From: Armatimonadota bacterium
GTDB lineage: Bacteria; Sysuimicrobiota; Sysuimicrobiia; Sysuimicrobiales; JACQTN01
Reading direction: 5' to 3'
NCBI GenBank assembly: GCA_016210785.1
Contig: JACQTN010000173.1
Span: forward strand, 1 to 6,882
Length of the DNA stretch: 6,882 bases
In this document: piece after piece, positions 6,657-6,882 of the stretch
How positions within the stretch are numbered: position 1 is the stretch's first letter
How the letters are laid out: the number at the start of each line of letters is the position of its first letter
Program-made: the position numbers and the translations under genes
Notes under the pieces: generated by a model
Told to the model about the DNA's origin: nothing
Databases searched by the model: none
Seen by the model: the letters and a program-made list of their open reading frames with translations, nothing else

Positions 6657-6662
6657 ATTATA
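6657..6662 (-). promoter_or_regulatory. Candidate -10 box TATAAT before the nucleotidyltransferase gene
   Basis: A perfect TATAAT stands on the minus strand 15 bases before the ATG at 6641, in otherwise very GC-rich sequence. No convincing -35 hexamer is visible 16-18 bases further upstream (the bases there read about ACGGGT). If used, it would give a leader of only about 7-11 bases, which would cut into the GGAGG site and make the message nearly leaderless. The match may therefore be real with an unusual leader, or accidental. Confidence 0.35.
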
Positions 6663-6843
6663 GCGGCGCGCCGCTGGAAACCCGTCTCGGAAAGGTCATG
6701 TGCAGGGCCGGCTTCCCACGATGTGTCGGTATCGGCGCAGCGAGTTGAACGACGCAGGGTCGGACTCGCGCCGCCGAGCCCGAGCATCATCTATGTTTCG
6801 GCACCTTGCACCGTCGCGGGTGGGGGTTCGTGGGGGAGGCACT

Positions 6844-6882
6844 GTGAGTTGGGCGAGCGCGGTACGCCGGCGTACCTTGCAC
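6844..6882 (+). CDS. Possible start of a rightward gene, cut by the window edge
   Basis: GTG at 6844 is preceded by GGGGGAGG (6832-6839) with a four-base gap, a strong though slightly close ribosome-binding site. The frame stays open for 13 codons to the edge and reads as a short basic N terminus (MSWASAVRRRTLH). The same frame is open further upstream, including ATGs at 6793 and 6721, but those parts look like random arginine-rich translation of GC-rich DNA. With so little sequence no function can be given, and chance is a serious alternative. Confidence 0.22.
   Translation, partial: MSWASAVRRRTLH
6861..6876. promoter_or_regulatory. Perfect 16-bp palindrome, possible operator
   Basis: GGTACGCCGGCGTACC reads identically on both strands with no mismatch and no spacer. 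Dyads of this length are typical of sites for dimeric repressors. It lies 220 bases upstream of the nucleotidyltransferase start and overlaps the second copy of ACCTTGCAC. If the GTG at 6844 is a true start it lies inside that coding region, which would argue against an operator for that gene. Confidence 0.35.

Larger units (their letters stand above)
6663..6882. other. Right-edge interval without a convincing complete gene
   Basis: No recognisable protein, tRNA or other RNA gene is visible. The interval holds a 9-mer ACCTTGCAC repeated at 6803-6811 and 6874-6882, a G-rich stretch at 6818-6839, a perfect 16-bp palindrome at 6861-6876 and a possible rightward gene start at 6844. It would act as the shared upstream region if a gene diverges to the right. 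Confidence 0.4.

Noticed and set aside
6818..6839. G-rich stretch (GGG, GGGGG, GGGGG, GG) considered as a G-quadruplex.
   Set aside because: Only three runs of three or more G, so no ordinary four-run quadruplex; it also serves as the purine-rich site before the possible GTG start.
6815..6882. GGTTCG near 6825 considered as the T-loop of a tRNA.
   Set aside because: No matching T-stem, acceptor stem or anticodon arm can be formed around it.

Overview
The window comes from a high-GC bacterium. Every well-supported gene lies on the minus strand, so the region reads from right to left. Coding regions are strongly GC-rich, many codons end in G or C, and ribosome-binding sites are GGAGG-like. The one complete substrate-binding protein has a plain Sec signal peptide with no lipobox cysteine. 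This suits a soluble periplasmic protein and therefore a two-membrane envelope. The exact phylum cannot be read from these bases; high-GC soil or subsurface lineages whose genomes carry many peptide/opine transporters are plausible, but that is inference.

Layout in the direction of transcription: (1) about 240 bases at the right edge hold no convincing complete gene, only a perfect 16-bp palindrome, a repeated 9-mer and a possible rightward gene start that leaves the window. (2) A nucleotidyltransferase of the NadD/NMN-adenylyltransferase superfamily follows (5883-6641), with a TATAAT hexamer and a good ribosome-binding site in front. (3) A GC-rich hairpin followed by TTTCTTC is probably its terminator (5781-5820). 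(4) The last 33 codons of a family-5 substrate-binding protein gene (5660-5761) stand there with no body in front of them. (5) Two peptide/nickel-type ABC permeases follow (DppB-like 4634-5569, DppC-like 3704-4597). (6) A complete family-5 substrate-binding protein (2072-3628) is followed by a possible RNA hairpin directly after its stop codon. (7) A second DppB-like/DppC-like pair follows (1015-1959 and 96-1010). (8) The left edge ends in an AT-rich imperfect inverted repeat (1-28).

The transporter part is therefore two tandem binding-protein/permease/permease cassettes. In the second, the set is complete except for ATPases. In the first, the binding protein is reduced to its C-terminal tail. 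No DppD/DppF-type ATPase is present, so both permease pairs must use ATPases encoded beyond the left edge or elsewhere. The likely cargo class is short peptides or similar small solutes, but the substrate cannot be deduced.

No previously undescribed system is evident. The most notable observation is the beheaded binding-protein gene next to the nucleotidyltransferase terminator. It marks either a real deletion/rearrangement junction or an assembly join. The nucleotidyltransferase itself is atypical and is worth a family-level search.
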